DNA of 64,000 nt from Ptychodera flava (taxonomy: Eukaryota; Hemichordata; Enteropneusta; Ptychoderidae), in NCBI RefSeq assembly GCF_041260155.1, contig NC_091932.1:25448746-25512745 (forward strand). The letters are read 5' to 3'. Shown piece after piece: positions 60,420-64,000 of the stretch. Below the pieces are notes generated by a model. It made no database searches. It was not told where the DNA came from and saw nothing but the letters and a program-made list of their open reading frames with translations. Position numbers and translations under genes: made by a program. Each line of letters opens with the position of its first letter. The first letter of the stretch is position 1.

Positions 60420-62167
60420 GTGAGTAAATGAAACTACGTAATGCATTTAACTACCTGACACTGTGCTCATACATGTAAGCATAAGGCCAAAAAGTACACC
60501 TGTTTCTGATAGTGTGTCTTCAAAGAATCACAAAGTCACCGGCTGTTCCCTTTAACCATTTTTTTCAAAATTACCAATTTTCCTGCATTCCATTGCTCAA
60601 TAGCTAGCATAATATGTCTTTGACTTCGCACAGGAGTTAGGGTAGCCAATCGTTTAGGACGAAACATAACTGAGGTATTCTTACCGAAAGACTACTCACT
60701 CTTGATGAAAGGGGCTATGCTATCTAAAGCTACAAATAATGTGCATCCTCCCCAAGGAAAATATTTGTTTAACTAAAGTATAAACTCACAAAGGTCTTGT
60801 GTACGGAGGGAGGTCGAAATGACAGTAGAAAAGCTATAAACAGTGTCTTCAGTGTAGAGGCACATACTTGCATCTCCCTAGAGCTTTTGGCTATAAATGG
60901 CACTTAAGTTTGAGGTAAGACAAGGCAATCGGTTTGCCTGTTTAAAAATTATCCAACTCTGTCACCCTGCATGTCTCCGTAGTGCTAACATGGCCATGTC
61001 TCGAGTCAATGTGTGACCTCATGGCTCTGCACAGCGTAGCGGAGTGTTCATTTTCCGTTTCCTTCTTATTTCAGTAAGTTAATTTCTCTGTCTCATACTT
61101 TCAAATCTTCACATAGCTTTCAATCAAAAGCCTGTCCTGCAAGTGCCTGGGATCTAGTGAAAGCTATGCTATTTCCAAAGGAGAACTAAATCTTGGCTCC
61201 AAAAACATTTCCTGCTTTTGACATATGGAAAATAATGCGACCTCCATGATGTCACGATTCTGAGTATTTGATATACCACTCACGAAATTTCAGATTACCG
61301 TGTTTTGCTACCATTTGTCAGTTAATTGAGACAGAAATCACCTCTTTTTACGGACACATACAGAAACACAACCAAGGTGCAGTATGTGTTCTCAGTATAG
61401 TGCTGGAGGTATATAAATATATCCAACCTCTACCAACCATTTCGATTCATGACCTAAAATACACAAAAATAACTGGGAAGCATATTTCTAAAAATGGAAC
61501 AGTAAAATATTTGTTCGGTAAAATTCTCAAACTAAAATGGTTGGGAACCATAAATAAGAAAAGCGTGTCACAGCATCACGTTTGCCAAGTGTCAGAGACC
61601 ACAAATAAGTTTTCTTCTTTTCAGGAAGAAATATGAAAATATCCTCTTTTCGCAACACAACTGAAAAAATGACTGAGGCCTAAGTTCTTTTTAATACGTG
61701 TATTATACGCTCCCCTTACCACAAATGAAAAGAAAACGTCGCCACTGTCAAAACCGCTCGGCTAAATCCCCACCATTGAAAAACAGCCGTCCAATACTCG
61801 AGGTAAGTTGTCACAATTTTTTCCGACTGCAACCCCCGACCAACACGCTGTAGACTTCATAAAACACTCGGACATATCACACATCGCACACAGAGGGATG
61901 ATAACTCATTTTGTTTGAACAGTAAATTTTCACATCATCTTTCTTGTCATTGCAGTTCCAAACCAAACGGAGTTAAAAGAGAGGTTTAGTAAAGTTGATA
62001 CAGACGGTAACGGTTCAATCTCCGTCGACGAACTCAAGGAAGCATTCGGTTCTAGCGACGACGCTGAATGGCAAAACTTTATGAAACTCGCAGATGAAGA
62101 TGGAGATGGTGAAATCAGTTTTGATGAGTACGTAGTTGCCATGATGAAGTTGCATCTGAAAGACTGA
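60140..62167 (+). CDS. gene 4: calmodulin-like protein, 4 EF-hands (2 exons seen)
   Basis: Exons 60135-60419 and 61956-62167 join in phase 1 and end at TGA. Starting at the ATG at 60140 (G at -3, G at +4), the product has 163 residues. EF loops are at 17-28 (DEDGDGSITIAE), 54-65 (DTDGDERIDFAE), 108-119 (DTDGNGSISVDE) and 140-151 (DEDGDGEISFDE). Loop 2 has Glu in place of Gly at position 6, so binding there may be altered. The linker between lobes is long and basic (GVKKANLFAIKKQ). This gene is the most diverged of the four, with a C-lobe linker shorter than calmodulin's. No acyl anchor exon was found, though 60135 could be a true acceptor (preceded by GTGTAATAG) with the start further upstream. 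A soluble or anchored Ca2+ sensor role is inferred. Confidence 0.85.
60420..61955 (+). other. gene 4 intron
   Basis: Holds a truncated SINE-like copy at 61745-61896 on the minus strand, close to the acceptor tract TTTCTTGTCATTGCAG. Nothing else was recognised. Confidence 0.7.
61745..61896 (-). mobile_element. truncated copy of the SINE-like repeat
   Basis: On the minus strand TGTGCGATGTGTGATA, CAGCGTGTTGG, GACAACTTA and GGGGATTTAGCCGAGCGGTT occur in the same order as at 54202-54346. The B-box and body are missing. Confidence 0.65.
61956..62167 (+). CDS. gene 4: EF-hands 3-4 exon and stop
   Basis: The first codon joins A with TT to give Ile. Two canonical loops follow and the frame ends MMKLHLKD-TGA at 62165-62167. 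The acceptor is strong. Confidence 0.9.
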
Positions 62168-62170
62168 AGA

Positions 62171-62315
62171 AATAAATTTTCCTTTTTATAAACTTTCGAA
62201 CAAAATCTATTTTTTGTATATCTTTTTATCATTGATTTCAACTTTCCTGCACCAACGTCTTCACCATGTACAAACTCTTGACTTCATATTGAAAATAATC
62301 AAACAAACTAATAAA
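62171..62315 (+). terminator. gene 4 candidate poly(A) signals
   Basis: AATAAA occurs at 62171-62176, almost at the stop, and again at 62310-62315 (and 62344-62349). The second or third would give an ordinary short 3' UTR. Confidence 0.5.
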
Positions 62316-62429
62316 AATGTAAGTGTATTCATGGAATAATTTGAATAAATCTTAACTGAGTTAGTGAAAACCCATTTACGGACACCTGTATGTATTTTAT
62401 GTGTGTATAATTAAGTATGTATCATAACG

Positions 62430-62431
<2 letters not shown>

Positions 62432-62503
<72 letters not shown>

Positions 62504-62625
62504 GTATGTATATATCGATATATGCATATGTCTGTCTGTATGTGTGTATGTATGTATGTGTGTATGTATGTATGTATGTATGTATGTATGTATGTATGTA
62601 TGTATGTATGTATGTATGTATGTAT
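62432..62625. repeat. (TA)n then (GTAT)n microsatellites
   Basis: About 70 bp of TA, then a short break, then about 80 bp of GTAT units, followed by GT-rich sequence to 62645. Confidence 0.95.
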
Positions 62626-62645
62626 ATGTGGTGTGTGTGTGTGTG

Positions 62646-64000
62646 ACTGTGTGTAGGATGTGTTGATGTGACTGTGTATACATACATGTATACTGTATAT
62701 ATACGCGAAACTACACATTCCGTTTATTTTCTTTTTCAGTCAACGAGTACGTGTTAAAAAATCGCATTTTCTTACGTTTTCTTGATGAGCAATTCTAGAG
62801 ATATTCAAAGACAGTTCAACTAAATGTATGTTACGAGACAGTAGACCAACCTTCCATAGCATATGGCCTGAAATAAACTAAAAGTGTCAACAGGTGCAAA
62901 TGAAGAAAGAGCTTGTAAAGTGAAACTTGCTATTTATGAAGTCAGACTTTAAAGGAATGGCAACAAGAACTACAAACGTAACGTTAGACGCACTGATTTA
63001 CATGTTGAAACAAACCATGCTGACATCTTTTACAAACTTTCAGGAAAACAGCCTATCCAGATAGTTCCGTATAGCTAACTGGCCTTTCTGAATGTGTCTA
63101 CAGCTTTGCCTATTTAAGCTTTCATTCCTTATCTTGTTCCGGTGTTCGGGTAGTTAGGGGCCTTCAGTTTCGCGATCACTACACTGTTTCAGGAGAGCGC
63201 CGCTACCACCTCGACTGAGTTTTCTGTAGGTCATGTCTTCAATGCATTCAGTAAAAATAAAATTTTTGAGTGAGTTAAGGAAAAGTACTGAATTATCTAA
63301 ACTCCAAAGGTAAAACATTTAACATGTCATATACAATAATAATAGAGCATATATCTTTGCTGATATTAGCAGCTTTAATTTTCGTTGGACAGAAAAACCT
63401 GTCATAATTAATTCGAAACAGATCATCACCGTTTAGAATTGATCTCCATTCCGACAACTAATTTTAGTTGTACGAATTCCGACTAATATACCGCTACAAT
63501 GGCACTGAAAAACGTAGGTATAAGATTTATTGGTGATTTGATTGAAATAAATCCGATCTGAGGATCGTTACTTTTTGTGAAACCACATTCGTTGATGCCA
63601 AAATTTTGTATGTTTGTCTCTCTCTGCCATTCTTCATCGAATAATGTACTCCCATGTAAGGGTAAGTATTTAAGTCTGCTTTAAAATAGACAAATCCTAG
63701 GCCATGGTGGATAAAGTAACTTGCCATTCGACTTAGGATGTCTTTGTTATCAGAAGCACACGAATAATAAAAAATCCAGCTTGTTCCCAGGCTTTGTAAC
63801 ACTTTGCCAGAGGTAAATTGGTTTGCTTTTTAAAACCCATTACTGTGTCATATACCAGAAATAATCTAGATGTAAGCTATATTGATCAAGGCTTTGCGTT
63901 TGAGAACAGTGTTGACAGCTTTGGTAAGCTGTGAAAAAGTCAAAGGTGAAAGTTTTTGGGGCTCATACTTGAGGGAGGAGATTGTAAAATCAGCCTTGAT
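62646..64000. other. intergenic, no gene recognised
   Basis: No EF-hand exon, splice-bounded frame or known repeat was seen up to the window end. Confidence 0.4.

Overview
This is intron-rich, AT-rich eukaryotic DNA. Small exons, long repeat-filled introns, many microsatellites and a mixture of LINE, SINE, MITE and DNA-transposon remains suggest a marine invertebrate genome, perhaps a non-vertebrate deuterostome. The sequence alone does not fix the species.

The only host genes I can support are four calmodulin-like EF-hand genes, all on the + strand, roughly 14-16 kb apart. Gene 1 is seen only as a Thr-rich linker exon (4947-5036, tentative) and a final exon carrying EF-hands 3-4 (6267-6493). 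Gene 2 (20889-25328) is complete in four exons and encodes 179 residues. Gene 3 (36639-46347) has a lipid-anchor first exon, a possible 30-nt microexon, an EF1-2 exon and an EF3-4 exon, giving 161 or 171 residues. Gene 4 (60140-62167) has an EF1-2 exon and an EF3-4 exon and encodes about 163 residues. Every internal intron I could place is in phase 1 (one base before the junction, two after), so the exons are symmetrical cassettes. Genes 2 and 3 begin MGCGGS and MGCSSS, classic myristoylation plus palmitoylation starts, so the cluster looks like a tandemly expanded family of mostly membrane-anchored Ca2+ sensors.

Repeats fill the rest. 1-1225 is a 225-bp tandem repeat carrying nuclear-receptor-like half-sites. 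5743-6220 is a compound tetranucleotide microsatellite just upstream of a splice acceptor. A TTAA-flanked MITE family with GGTAG ends occurs at least six times (8473, 8840, 11323, 23553, 29554, 48771), and a second TTAA MITE with CCCTTTGAG ends occurs twice (24461, 25820). A 3.46-kb element with CACTGTAAA ends lies at 30538-33996 and holds a nested foldback element. A 1.97-kb PIF/Harbinger-like element with TTA target duplications lies at 34314-36278 and holds a 101-bp minisatellite. The gene 3 introns hold a broken Penelope-type reverse transcriptase fossil (39650-40290), a LINE 3' end (41640-42200) and a perfect 33-bp hairpin. Between genes 3 and 4 lie a 145-bp satellite, a 5'-truncated but open CR1/L2-type LINE (51257-52721), a tRNA-derived SINE-like repeat (54200-54680), a 45-bp minisatellite and larger tandem duplications. 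No tRNA or rRNA gene, CRISPR array or prokaryotic feature was seen.
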